Origin: Mesostigma viride
Lineage: Eukaryota > Streptophyta > Mesostigmatophyceae > Mesostigmatales > Mesostigmataceae
Direction of reading: 5' to 3'
DNA length: 64,000 nucleotides
Assembly (NCBI GenBank): GCA_009746045.1
Contig: RPFO01000015.1
Span: forward strand, 1,326,529-1,390,528
Shown here: positions 1-9,799 of the stretch, in pieces
Layout: each line of letters starts with the position of its first letter
Position numbering within the stretch: the first letter of the stretch is position 1
Notes under the pieces: generated by a model
The model's input: the letters and a program-made list of their open reading frames with translations, nothing else
What the model was told of the DNA's origin: nothing
Databases searched by the model: none
Made by a program: the position numbers and the translations under genes

Positions 1-1
1 G

Positions 2-589
2 CTCAGGCACAATTGTGCTGGCAAGGGGTATGTAGTGTCAGATGAGATTGCCATGGATGATTTCCTAGGTAGCCTGGGATTGGATGAGGTCACCTTGGAT
101 AACCTGCAGGTGCACATGCGTACATGCACCACCTGGGCTGCTATGGTGGCCAAGATCAAGGATTATTTCAGGGGCAAGTATGTGGGAGGCAAGAAGGAGG
201 CAGACAAGGCCAGGGAGAAGCAGAAGGAGAAGGATAAGGTGGATATGGCAGCTGCAGCAGGGGGCAGTGTTCCCAAGGTCAAGGGCAACCAATGGGGGGG
301 GCAGCCCTCCAACGGTTATGGTCCACCAAGGTCAGGGCCTTCCAAGCGGGGGGGCTTCCAGGCCAAGGGCTTCAGTGGCTTCAAGCGTCGTGGAGGTCCT
401 TCCCAGGAGCAGCCAGCGGCTCAGCGTCCCAGATTTGATTTCAACAGGGTGGGGTCCCAGCGGGGACCACCTGGGGTGGGGACACCTCGTATCACATGTT
501 ATTTCTGTCACCAGCAGGGCCACATCCGTAAGGACTGCCCTAGCTGGCGTAAGCAAAGGGGCCAAGGTGGGTATAACAACCCAACCTGA
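2..589 (+). CDS. gag: Copia A Gag, C-terminal part with CCHC zinc knuckle
   Basis: The frame is open from base 2, so this is the C-terminal 195 residues of a longer Gag. It aligns with the second half of copia B Gag (46103-47218). A helical capsid-like part is followed by a basic, Gly/Pro/Gln-rich stretch and one retroviral zinc knuckle (C-Y-F-C, then H, then C; about 505-540). Gag packages the element RNA into virus-like particles in the cytoplasm. The TGA at 587-589 is followed by CGG, and the same frame then stays open for 3.6 kb as pol, so this stop may be read through. The annotated start is only the window edge. Confidence 0.85.
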   Translation, partial: LRHNCAGKGYVVSDEIAMDDFLGSLGLDEVTLDNLQVHMRTCTTWAAMVAKIKDYFRGKYVGGKKEADKAREKQKEKDKVDMAAAAGGSVPKVKGNQWGGQPSNGYGPPRSGPSKRGGFQAKGFSGFKRRGGPSQEQPAAQRPRFDFNRVGSQRGPPGVGTPRITCYFCHQQGHIRKDCPSWRKQRGQGGYNNPT

Positions 590-592
590 CGG
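587..592 (+). promoter_or_regulatory. Putative UGA-CGG stop-codon read-through site between gag and pol
   Basis: Gag ends with TGA and the next codon is CGG. Pol lies in exactly the same frame, with no further stop until 4184-4186. UGA followed by CGG is one of the known leaky contexts (type II read-through signals in several plant RNA viruses). Copia B has TGA CTG at the same point with pol again in frame. I have not folded the RNA downstream. A plain nonsense mutation is unlikely because two diverged copies share the arrangement. Confidence 0.6.
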
Positions 593-3500
593 GCTCAGCC
601 TTCCCTGGGCTTGCTAGGGTCCGCCAGGGAGGGGGCTAAGAGTGACCCCCCCATTACTCTGGATGAAGTTGATTTGCTCCCTGCACAGGTTGAGAGTCTC
701 CCACTTAAGGTTGAGAGTCCCCCTGCACAGGTTGAGGGTGCATCCATGGAGGAAGAACACAATGGGGTAGTGACTGGGTCTTCCCACGTCACCATGGTGA
801 AAGCAGTTACCACAAGGCAACAACGTTCCCACATGGCTCTTGGAGGTAGTTTGCGTACTCCTTCAATGTTGGAGCGTGGAAGTCCTGCCTTAGGGCAGGA
901 AGCTCCTCTAGAGGAGGAGGGTGAGGCTGATGGCCTGAATGATGCAATGGGGAGCATGGTTGTAAGTGAGCGTGCTGTTCCCAGCACCTCACCTGTATTT
1001 AATAAAATGTCTCTTGTGTCAAACATTGCATTGAGATTGCATCACATGTTTGGTCATGCTGCCCAGGCACTCCAGTTTGCAAGGAGGCTGGGAGGGACAT
1101 CTTTGTTTAATGCAGTAAAACAGGTTGCTGAGGCTTGTTCCTGTAGGCTGGTTGCTCCCAAGCCTAAGAAGTCTCATGTCAGACAACCTGTGTTGCAGCC
1201 TGGATATGTACAATGTGATATCCAAGAAATCAGGAAACTGATTTTGTTGGTTGGTGTTGATAGATATACCAAGTACAAGGTGCTGGAGCTGTTGCAAGAC
1301 AAGTCTAAGCCATGTTTGGTGGCTGGGCTCCAGGCTATCAGATCCAGAATGAAACCAGTGATCCAGCTGCAGTGTGATTTAGAATTTGAGTGCTGCATGG
1401 GGAATGAAGACCTCCCTGAGTTATTTATTGTACACAGGGAGTCCCATGGCAGTCAAGGCGTGGTGGAGAGGACAATCAGAGAACTCAAGACTATTCTGCT
1501 GACGGAGAAGAAGATTCCAAGATTGGTTCCAGCTATTATCAAGACGGCCTGGTTAAGGTCAGTTGAGGACAGATTGAATGTCAGGGCATCCATGTATGTT
1601 GGAGAGGTCCCTGTGACTCCATTATCATTGCATCTTCGGGAGCTCCCTACTGAGGTTGAGCAAGCCTGGAAAGATAGCCTTATGTTCAAGTTTGCCAAGT
1701 TGAGGCAGAAAGACAAGGGCTGGAGTGTTCTGAAACCTGTTGTTGGCCAGAGGGTAATTGTGTGGAAAGAGCCCAAGCTTGCAGGCAAGCGTGGTAGCTG
1801 GCACCCTGGAGTAGTGACCAGGGTGGAACTAGCTGGGCACAAGTGCTGGGTGAAGATGGAGGATCCTCCCCAGAATGTGCACCGTCTGTCGTGGTCATAT
1901 GTACGTCTAAGGGGTGCTGAAGCAGAGGCAGTAGCTCCTGATGTGACAACCTTGCCAGTTGGTCATGACGTCATCCCTGATCATCACGTTCAAGCTGGAA
2001 GTAATCCCCGGGTAAGTCCTGGCCAGACCCCTGGATCGGTTAACTTTCCATCCTTAGGACAGGCAGATGTGGTCCCCTCTAGCCTCACTAAGCATAGAGG
2101 TGTGGGCCTGAAAGATGTGGTGCTGGCTATGCAAAAAGCCAAGCAAGGACCTCGGGTGTCCAAGCTCAGCCAGTTGGAGGAGTCCGAGGATGCTGTCCTA
2201 GAGGTAGATACCAATGCTGAGGTTTCTGTTATGGGATCTCAACATACAGGTCAACGGCAGGTGCTTTCGCCTAGTTGTGCTTGGGTGTCTGACTTTAGTG
2301 GCAGGACACACATTATGGTATTGGGAGAGGTGCTGGTACCCTTCATGGGTGAGGATGTCACATTTCTTGTGCTTGAAGATTATGATGGCCCTATCATCTT
2401 GGGTCAAAATTTTCTGAGCTCTCCTAGAATTGTTGTGGCATCTGATAAGCTGAGAAAGTTTGGCTGGGGTAGCATACCCTTGGTCAATTTTAAAACCTCC
2501 CTTGCCAGTGTATTTAATTCTGTGAAAGCGATCAAGAATGTGCAGTGGCCTGAGAATCAGATTCCTGTGGCTTCCAGTCTTGTTATGCCAGCTGCTCTAC
2601 ACCCTAGCAGTATTGGTATTACTAAGAGATCACTGGCTGCTCATTCTCCTCTTAGCTATGATCAGCTTGTCCAGGAAATGAGTTCTCCTCTAATGTTTGA
2701 GGCCTGGAGGCTAGCATTTGCCAAGGCTCTAGAGGAGTGGTTGCAGTTTGACTGCTGTCAGCCTGTGAATGAAGTTCCCCCATACAGTACACGGTTGAAG
2801 CTCAGATTCGTCATCAAGCGGAAGGAGGTGGAGGGGGTGTCTGTTCCCCATGTGCGTCCAGTTCTCAATGAATACCGTGGTACTGGGGATCTTCTGGGCG
2901 AGGAGTTGTATACACCTGGGATGCTACATGATACATGGCGTATTTTATTGTGCCTGTATGTCGGTATGCTGAACCAGGGTGCTGATATGTCTTCAGTTCT
3001 GCTAGATTTCAAGAGAGCATTTCTGAAGGGTGATCCCAGTGTGGCTCAGCAGGTGTGGCATTGTGAAACTCCATTTCATGTGCCAGTTCCTGTAGCCTGG
3101 CAGGCAGAGCTCCAGTCTAGCTACCTGCTGATTCTGAAGGGTCTAGAAGGTCTCAGGTCCAGTCCCATCATTTGGAGGCTCACCTTGGAAGACTTCTTGA
3201 CTAAACACTGTGGGTTGAAGGTGTCATCTGTGGACCCATGTTTATTGCTGGGTAGGTGGCATGATTTACCTGTGTATGCTAGCCTGCATGGTGATGACTT
3301 GCACTTGATTGCTCCCACTAAGTGGTTGAGTCAGTTTGTGCCCATCATTAATGATGCATTTCCTTTGGGAAAAGAATTGTGGCAGAAGCCTGGAGAGGCT
3401 GTCACGTTCTGTGGAATGCAGGCTACATTGGTTCAGGAGGGGAGTCAGTGGCTGATTAAGCTGCAGGCGGGCAATGACTACAAGAGTACCATTCTTCAAT

Positions 3501-4186
3501 CTGTTCCAGAGGTCATGACGTCATCCATTGCACCTGAGCTGAAAGGCAAGTTGGCCTGGTATGGCAGCATTTGTGGGCCTGACATGATGGTCCATAGCAG
3601 ATCCCCTGATGATGTGCTAATTCTGGAGGAGCCTTCCCAGATTATTGCACATGTTAACAAGTCTCCTGGTATTACTTTAGCTGGGATTGATTTGTCTTTG
3701 CCATTTTCCTTGGATATCTATGTTGATAGCTCCATGGATAGCAGGCAAGTTTCTAAGGTCAGAGGCAGGTCAGCTGGCTTGTTTGTGCTTCAGCAACATA
3801 GGCCTAGTCTTGTGGCCTGGTACAGTCGTCTTCAAAGAAGGGTTGCTGTGAGTTCAGATGTCTCTGAGTGCAGAGCCATTTGTGAAGGGATTCAGTCCAG
3901 TTTGTACATCAAGGAGCTGTTGCTAGCTATGGCTTCAGTGACTCCTCATACTCTTCAGATGGAAACCTTGATCCTTTCAGATAACATGGGCATGGTCCAG
4001 TTTGTGCACAAGCAGTTGGCCAGGAGCAGAGATCTGGATTATCTCCTGTTGAAGGAGTTGGCAGGTCTGGTGGATATTCAACATCTTCCAGGTTCTGAGA
4101 ATCCTGCTGATGCCTTGACCAAGTTACCTCACAAGTCTGCTGAGCAATATAAGCTTCTTTACAAGCTGATGAGCTCCTCTGTGTGA
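590..4186 (+). CDS. pol: Copia A Pol: integrase, protease-like domain, RT, RNase H
   Basis: About 1198 codons, read from the gag UGA. Residue numbers count from 590. An acidic linker leads to a zinc-binding-like L-H-H-M-F-G-H (about 150) with a late C-S-C. The integrase core has D210, D263 and E293 (V-V-E-R). An integrase C-terminal barrel-like segment follows near 370-430. Next is a retropepsin-like domain: V-D-T-N-A at about 540 and I-L-G-Q-N-F-L at about 602. RT has L-L-D-F-K-R-A-F (about 804) and the catalytic H-G-D-D at about 900, where Copia normally has Y-V-D-D. RNase H has Y-V-D-S-S (about 1044), S-E-C-R-A and S-D-N-M. There is no D-T-G protease before the integrase, which is where Copia normally keeps it. 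The frame is intact. Confidence 0.85.
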   Translation, partial: RAQPSLGLLGSAREGAKSDPPITLDEVDLLPAQVESLPLKVESPPAQVEGASMEEEHNGVVTGSSHVTMVKAVTTRQQRSHMALGGSLRTPSMLERGSPALGQEAPLEEEGEADGLNDAMGSMVVSERAVPSTSPVFNKMSLVSNIALRLHHMFGHAAQALQFARRLGGTSLFNAVKQVAEACSCRLVAPKPKKSHVRQPVLQPGYVQCDIQEIRKLILLVGVDRYTKYKVLELLQDKSKPCLVAGLQAIRSRMKPVIQLQCDLEFECCMGNEDLPELFIVHRESHGSQGVVERTIRELKTILLTEKKIPRLVPAIIKTAWLRSVEDRLNVRASMYVGEVPVTPLSLHLRELPTEVEQAWKDSLMFKFAKLRQKDKGWSVLKPVVGQRVIVWKEPKLAGKRGSWHPGVVTRVELAGHKCWVKMEDPPQNVHRLSWSYVRLRGAEAEAVAPDVTTLPVGHDVIPDHHVQAGSNPRVSPGQTPGSVNFPSLGQADVVPSSLTKHRGVGLKDVVLAMQKAKQGPRVSKLSQLEESEDAVLEVDTNAEVSVMGSQHTGQRQVLSPSCAWVSDFSGRTHIMVLGEVLVPFMGEDVTFLVLEDYDGPIILGQNFLSSPRIVVASDKLRKFGWGSIPLVNFKTSLASVFNSVKAIKNVQWPENQIPVASSLVMPAALHPSSIGITKRSLAAHSPLSYDQLVQEMSSPLMFEAWRLAFAKALEEWLQFDCCQPVNEVPPYSTRLKLRFVIKRKEVEGVSVPHVRPVLNEYRGTGDLLGEELYTPGMLHDTWRILLCLYVGMLNQGADMSSVLLDFKRAFLKGDPSVAQQVWHCETPFHVPVPVAWQAELQSSYLLILKGLEGLRSSPIIWRLTLEDFLTKHCGLKVSSVDPCLLLGRWHDLPVYASLHGDDLHLIAPTKWLSQFVPIINDAFPLGKELWQKPGEAVTFCGMQATLVQEGSQWLIKLQAGNDYKSTILQSVPEVMTSSIAPELKGKLAWYGSICGPDMMVHSRSPDDVLILEEPSQIIAHVNKSPGITLAGIDLSLPFSLDIYVDSSMDSRQVSKVRGRSAGLFVLQQHRPSLVAWYSRLQRRVAVSSDVSECRAICEGIQSSLYIKELLLAMASVTPHTLQMETLILSDNMGMVQFVHKQLARSRDLDYLLLKELAGLVDIQHLPGSENPADALTKLPHKSAEQYKLLYKLMSSSV

Positions 4187-4962
4187 GTTGAGCAATTCCA
4201 GTTGGAGCTTTGAGTTTGGTGACTGATTGGGTGAGAAGAGCTAACATAGAGCTGGGCTCTGTTATGCTGAGAGCTGTGATGCTCTGAGGGCAGTAATGCT
4301 CTGTGTACATATGTGTATAATACTGTATTCTATGTAATGCTCAGTCATGGAGCATGATGTTGGTTGGGGGTTTGTCCTCAGTTTGAGGTTTGTCTCAACC
4401 AAAGGGATTTTATAGGGCAGGGTTCGATTCCCTGGGGCTGCTTAGGCGGATTTTCCCGGATTGGCTGGCCCATCAACCTTGCTGGTGAGGTGGCGACAGG
4501 TCCCCCTAGTTTTGTCCCAGACAGAGGAATGTAGTTTGTCATGTGCTTAATATATTTTGTGATGTGCTATTTCTCAGTCCATGGTGGGCGCCAGTTCTGA
4601 TAACTATCAATGTCTACCTGATAAGGTCTTGTGGGTAACTTGTGGGGTTCCAATCAGGAGCCATTATGGTGATGATTCCATTTTGGTCATTATTCTGGTT
4701 AGCCACAAGCTGCTATTCCAAACACTTGGCTTTCTACTTCCAGTGGATAGGGAATTCATTGTAATTCGTCATGGCTGAGATGTGTTGTGATCTGGTGCTT
4801 GATTAATCCCGAGCAGAGACTACAGAGAGCTGGGAGGGATGTCAAGTGCTATGCATGTTGTTTCTATATATGTGTTGCCAAGCCTAACAGCTCTAAAAGA
4901 AAGAAAGGGCTGGAGTTAATATGGCTGTTATGTCCAAGCTCTAAAAGAGAAGAAAGGGCTGG
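4187..4962 (+). other. Copia A 3' untranslated region with tRNA B-box-like motif and duplicated polypurine tract
   Basis: There is no convincing gene here. GGTTCGATTCC at 4421-4431, inside TATAGGGC...CCTGG, matches the Pol III B-box/T-loop consensus. The same block occurs on the minus strand in copia B (38001-38011). Purine tracts at 4895-4915 and 4943-4964 are two copies of one ~48 bp repeat; the second probably primes plus-strand synthesis next to the LTR. Confidence 0.6.
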
Positions 4963-5593
4963 AGTTAATATTGCCTGGCAAGCAATATTATTCTACTAAG
5001 CTACTTGGCTTGTAGAGATTCTACTTCCGGTTACTACAATCCAGAAACGGGTTCATTCTGATGAGTATTGCTCGAGATATGAGCAAGATACTGTTCTACT
5101 ACATTCTACTTGGATTCGGTGATTCTACGGTGGTTCTTCAAGTGACGCGTGGCATACGGCGTCTTGTCACAGTGTACGATAGGACATTTAGTCTCCGACA
5201 CTGCGGTCTATTCAATGCTATTGATTAGACGTAACAAATAGTGACAGGACTTGTGCGACAGGACACTGATGTGACTATTTATGGATAACGAGTCGAGATC
5301 TGCTGGTCCAGAGTGAAGGACAGCAATATTGTGAGATGATCTGTCCTATCAGTCATCTGGATGTGACTGCGTCACAATTAGTATATAACGAGCAGGACGC
5401 TGCCACTTGGTAGCACCACTTTCCCTGCACCTGTGTCCTCGCACCTTCGGCGACGGTTCTCACGTGCCTCGTGCGTTCTGTGCTGGTAACCATAACCAGC
5501 AACGTAAACCTATTGATTAATATAACTACTTCCTCTGTAGATATTAATCAGTGCAGGCTGAACCACAGTTCAGCCACAGTTTCATTAACTACA
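4963..5593 (+). repeat. Putative 3' LTR of copia A
   Basis: The start is set by the polypurine tract ending GGCTGG before AGTTAATATT, matching the PPT/LTR junction of copia B (GATTGG before AGTTAACG). The segment shares TTGGTAGCACC and repeated ACAGGACTTG-type words with the copia B LTR. The right end near ACTACAA is a guess because the 5' LTR is outside the window. There is no 5'-TG start, as in copia B. Confidence 0.5.
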
Positions 5594-5659
5594 AGGGCCG
5601 TTGATTTTTAATCTACGGCACAGGACGAACGTTTTGTCCACAACAAGTTTGCCTCACGC

Positions 5660-5905
5660 CTACAATCATGATGCATGCATGCGTTGCGCCGCACAGGCCA
5701 AAGTGGCACGGCGCATCTGGTCAAACATAGTGTTATGGCCGCTTCAAGGGCAGCCAGGGCTGCAACCACAGCGTCGGCCAGGCCGAGGGCATGGATATCG
5801 TCCATATAGGCGAGGAGCATGCACGACATCCGAGTGCGCAGCGTGGACACCTTGGAGATCCTTGTGCAGCGGGGCGGACAGGTAAAAGGGGCTGAGGGGG
5901 CAGCG
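5660..5905 (-). pseudogene. Inverted LINE RT fragment
   Basis: On the minus strand this reads the RT active-site region (A-Y-M-D-D-I-H-A-L), the same part found on the plus strand at about 6165-6310. It is diverged from that copy and carries a 4 bp insertion (CATGCACG in place of CACG, near 5819). The reading breaks on both sides. It is probably the inverted 5' end of the adjacent LINE, made during insertion, or a separate older fragment. Confidence 0.7.
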
Positions 5906-5913
5906 ACATCATC

Positions 5914-7879
5914 GTGCACACAGTTCAGGCCTACCTAGAGACGCATCCGGACCATGTGGTGCTGAAGGTGGATTGGCACAAATTTGCTTTCAATGCTGTC
6001 ACCAAGGCTAGCATCTTTGAGGCCGTCGGCGAGGCGTTCCCTGACCTTCTTGCGTGGACAGCAGCCTGCTACGGCGAACCCACTCAACTCTCCTTCCTCC
6101 TGGAGGATGGGACGTTCGCCGACGTCGCTTCCCGCACGGGAACCCAGCAAGGTGACCCCCTCGGCCCCTTTTACCTGTCTGCCCCGCTGCACAAGGCTCT
6201 CCAAGGTGTCCACGCTGCGCACCCGGATGTCGTGCTCCTCGCCTATATGGACGATATCCATGCCCTTGGCCCGGCCGACGCTGTGGTTGCCGCCCTGGCT
6301 GCCCTTTAAGTTGCCATGGTGGCCATCGACCTTCGGCTCACCCTCCCCAAGTGTGCAGTCTTTTCGCCCGAGGGGGACGGCTCTGGCTTCCCCGCGGCTA
6401 TCCCGGGGGCATTGGCGCGGGCGCGTGGTTTCTCGTGCCTGGGCGTCCCTGTGGGTGACCCTGACTACGTCGAAGAGGAGCTCCGGGCCACCGTGGAACA
6501 GCGCACCCATGTCCTCGAGACTTGGGCGCGCCTCAAGGACCCCCAGACCAAAGGGCTCCTCCTGTGGTTTTGCACCCACCCGCGGGTGGTTCACTGGCTC
6601 CATGGCGCTCCCCCCCACTTGGTGCGGCTTGCCGCGGAAGGCCATGACGAGCGTATTCAGGCCGCCTTGCAGGTGCTCCTCCCCGGCCCTAGCCTGCCAG
6701 CCAGCTCACTCCCTGCGCTTGGCCACCCTCCCCTGCCGCATGGGCGGGTGTGGGCTCACCCGCGCCACCCGCCTCGCCCCCGCCGCCTTCCTTGGCTCTG
6801 TTGCTCAGGCCTGGGCGGAGATCCGCCGGTTGGTCCCCAGCGCCGTCAGCGCCATTCCCAACTTGGTCACCCCATCCCCCTTCCCCTTTGTGCAGGCTGT
6901 GCAGGATTCTTACCTTGGGATCCAGCAGGCTTGCGACCTCGTCCGCCCCGCTCAGGCCGTCCACCGTCGCCTGCCCCGGGGCACGCCCGGCGTGTCCACT
7001 GTCGCTCCGTCAGTCCTAGTGTCTTCCCTGCCTGCGTTCATGAAAAACAACAAAAGACCTACGCGGGTATACTACACTGTGCCGACTGGATGGGTCTGCA
7101 TGCGAGCTTGAACGATCAGGGGAAGGCTTGGCTTCACTCCGTTTCCCTTGAGGGGAGCGTGGGGTCCGCATTCCTGCGCGCCCTCCCCATGAGCCCTTTG
7201 TTCACGCACCAGCTCTTTGCCCCGCAACCTCTCATCACGGCGGGTGCGTCCTGCGGCAGCTGCGGGCTTGCTCTGGATACTACTGGGACGCACTACATCG
7301 CGTGCATGGGTGGCCAGCAGAACCAGAACTGGTTCCTCTATCTCCATACCGCTCTCCTCCGGGTGGTGTGTGCCATGGTTCGGTCGGCCTTTCCCCACTC
7401 CACCATCAAGTGCGAGGACGCGGATGGGGCCGCCCTCTACTCACCCAACCACCGCCCCGACATTACCGTGCTTGACTACGACGGGCAGGGTTGCCACCTG
7501 CTCATCGATGTCTCCGTGGCTCGGCCGCTCTCCGGTCGCCACATCCTCCGGGCGGCTGTGGATGCCGGCGCTGCTGCCGCTGTGGCTGAGCGCGACAAGT
7601 TTGCCTCCTACGGCAATGATGTGGGGCCCCACCGGGTCATCCCCTTTGTCCTTGAGGAGCTCGGGGCCATGGGCCCCAACCAAGACAGCGGAGTTTTTCC
7701 ACGAGTGCTGCCAGCGCCGTGAAGACCGCCTCGACCTCGAGGGTCAGACCGCCCCGTGGTCGGCCCGCACGTGGTCCTCGTATTGGCGGCAGCGCCTGTC
7801 ACTCGTCCTCACTCGCACCGTGGCTGATGTGTTATTCCGCCGCACCCGGGCCGACTTTGTCGCGACCCATGCGGTCTAG
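5914..7879 (+). pseudogene. LINE reverse transcriptase with C-terminal CCHC finger and RLE-like domain, broken
   Basis: This is a non-LTR RT without its N-terminus. Visible motifs are G-T-Q-Q-G-D-P-L-G (about 6145) and A-Y-M-D-D (about 6240). A C-x2-C...H-x3-C finger lies at about 7250-7310. A tail with H-R-P-D-I and L-I-D-V-S-V (about 7450-7520) resembles the PD-(D/E)XK restriction-like endonuclease region of R2-type LINEs. It is broken in four ways: an in-frame TAA at 6307-6309, frame changes near 6690 and 7015, and a tandem CCAA duplication at 7676-7683 that is absent from the LINE at 32322. The product would act in target-primed reverse transcription in the nucleus. The copy cannot encode a working protein. 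Confidence 0.8.
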
Positions 7880-8103
7880 ATCCCTTCCAGGCCTGCATGC
7901 ATGGTGGGCCGGCAGCGCTGTTGCTGCGTGTAGTTTTGTGATGTATAGTTGTACCTTGTGCAGCTGGCGTGATCCTTGGATGTCTGTGTCAGATTACTAT
8001 TAATTTCTTCAGGGCTATTCTCCCAGTTATCGGGTTTTTCCTTATGTTGCATGCCTATCTCACCTCCGTAATCTATCATTCTCAATGAATATATATTTAG
8101 TAT

Positions 8104-8912
8104 CGGTGGCACTATCGGGGTTTTAGGTTTGGGGGAGAATTCTCTGCTGCTGATTGCGGCGTGGGATCCAACAACAATAGGGGATTTCTTATTCCGGCCC
8201 ACAACAGCTGTTGGGGCACTAGTACTGTGACGGGTACGGTTGCATAATCGGATACTTGATTCACTTCTTGGCAGCTATAGACTCTGGTGCCAATGTGCGG
8301 CGTGGGATCCAACTTAGAACTAACGTACAGTCATTACCATTAATTTGCAATCGACGCCTAAAATTTGGCGTCGCAACTTAACGCGGTAACGCAACTTAAC
8401 GGTAGAATTATTAGGCTAGCATCCCAACCCTCCTCCTCTCACGGACTTCTATACGGCATTCGACAGCTCTCGTCAAGCCCGATCCAGCTGCAGCATGATC
8501 AAAGCCACCCAAAGTCCATTTTCCTGTTTTTCCATACCAGGTATCTTTTCATGATTTTTGTGAGAAAGGCAGGCCGGCTGCCGCAATACAGGTGCCCGAG
8601 CCCCGCCGGGTGCAGCCAGCCAGCCGCCACACAGTGCGTGAGTGCCTGTCAGAATTACTGATACCACAAAAGTGCCGCCATGTGCCGCGCCCTGCATGCT
8701 ATTGATGTACCGACCGCAGTCCACAGGCTGCAAAATAATCAGTAATTGGAATCGCAAAGTTGCATTTGCGCAGATTCGCGCTTTCAGTTCAGGCGGGGAA
8801 GTCCGTCTGCGCGCCAGGGCCCAGGGGAGCTTGCGTATTACGCCGCCTAAAGCCACATACATAGCTTTGTACATAGCATAGATTCTCTGCTGCCCTAATT
8901 GGGCGGCGTGGG
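8104..8912. other. Unassigned 0.8 kb between a LINE and a Gypsy LTR
   Basis: No supported gene. It holds a repeated GCGGCGTGGGATCCAAC at 8156-8172 and 8297-8313. A third, cut copy (8901-8912) ends exactly at the LTR. ATTCTCTGCTGC occurs at both ends of the block (8139 and 8882). A small hairpin GACGCC...GGCGTC lies at 8353-8372 and is followed by two CGCAACTTAACG words. It may be host sequence or the remnant of another repeat. Confidence 0.5.
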
Positions 8913-9581
8913 TGTTACGTGCCAACCCAGGTTCCTAGCCTGAGTTACGTAGCGAAAGATCCACCATGCCGGAATTAGGAATAATCAAGGTAGCCTAACG
9001 TAGATTGCGCTTCACGACGCGAGTCGTGAGATATCTGGCACCGCGGCTTGATGCCAAGCTAATTGTTACACACTTATATTGGCTAGCAATACCAATTACA
9101 AATGGATAGTTGCCCCAGGTTTAATATGAAGGCGTCATCGCACTTTACATTCATCAAACCAAGAGGACGAGACTCTCGTCCTCAGACCAATTTCACCTAG
9201 GTCTGCCACCAAGCTGGCAAGGGGTGCCGACATGGCGCCGACCTTCCAAAGCATGCAGTCCACACAAGATCCTCGAGTCGACATCGACCCTCGCCTACAG
9301 AATCCACGCATGAGTACAATATCTCAACCAGCTATAAAGTACGCAGCGCGGCGCGACTGCACCGGCCCCTAGAAGAATCGCATACAACAACCTAGGCCCA
9401 AACTAACTGGTCCGAATCACACAAACTATCATAGTTCCATACAAAAGTCCTGACCAACAAGGGACAATTCCCAAATTATAAGTCCCGAAATGAGTCCCAA
9501 AGTCCTACGGACTATGACAACAAGCCGAACTACATAATTTATTCCATTGTTGCGTCCGTTCTAAGGGGCCGGCACGCAACA
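8913..9581 (-). repeat. 3' LTR of G1-old
   Basis: 669 bp. It begins TGTTGCGTGCC and ends GGCACGTAACA when read on the minus strand. It is almost identical to the LTR at 13475-14146 and clearly more different from the LTR at 57579-58234. The inner side meets a G-rich polypurine tract. The outer neighbour is GTGGG at 8908-8912. Confidence 0.9.
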
Positions 9582-9799
9582 CTCCTCCGCCCCCCCCCAC
9601 GGGGGTCGGTAGTCCCTACCGTACAAGAGTTAGAAAAGAAACAAGTATGCTGCGCTACTATAAGAGTACTATGTCCCAACCCCGGTCCGCCCGCGGGTTA
9701 GTAATACCAGTTCCTCTAGAGGTTGATACACAGGACCAACCCTGACGTAGTAGCACGAAACAGTATGACAGGATCATTCCGCTATCCGTCATAAAACTC

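Larger units (their letters stand above)
1..5593 (+). mobile_element. Copia A: 3' part of a Copia-class LTR retrotransposon
   Basis: The window opens inside gag. Gag, an in-frame UGA, pol, a 3' untranslated region, a polypurine tract and a putative 3' LTR follow in order. It is the same lineage as copia B (36747-48771): the proteins align from gag to RNase H, and both 3' regions share a TATAGGGC plus GGTTCGATTCC segment and a purine-rich tract ending in GGAGTTAA. The 5' LTR and the start of gag lie outside the window. The right end is uncertain and is set just before the LINE begins. The long intact pol reading suggests a fairly recent insertion. Confidence 0.85.
5600..8103 (+). mobile_element. 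LINE (non-LTR retrotransposon), 5'-truncated with an inverted 5' piece
   Basis: A plus-strand copy covers RT from before the catalytic region to the 3' end. It is preceded by an inverted fragment of the same RT region (5660-5905), as produced by twin priming. The 3' UTR (7880-8103) ends in TGAATATATAT and is nearly identical to that of the LINE at 32322-33144. The left boundary against copia A and the target duplication are not resolved. Confidence 0.8.

Noticed and set aside
587..589. UGA as a sense codon of a variant genetic code
   Set aside because: TGA is used as a terminal stop elsewhere (for example 4184-4186), and TAA/TAG also act as stops, so the standard code with local read-through is simpler.
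8473..8925. 150-residue minus-strand ORF reaching into the G1-old LTR
   Set aside because: It runs across the LTR boundary and has no recognisable domain, so it is probably chance.
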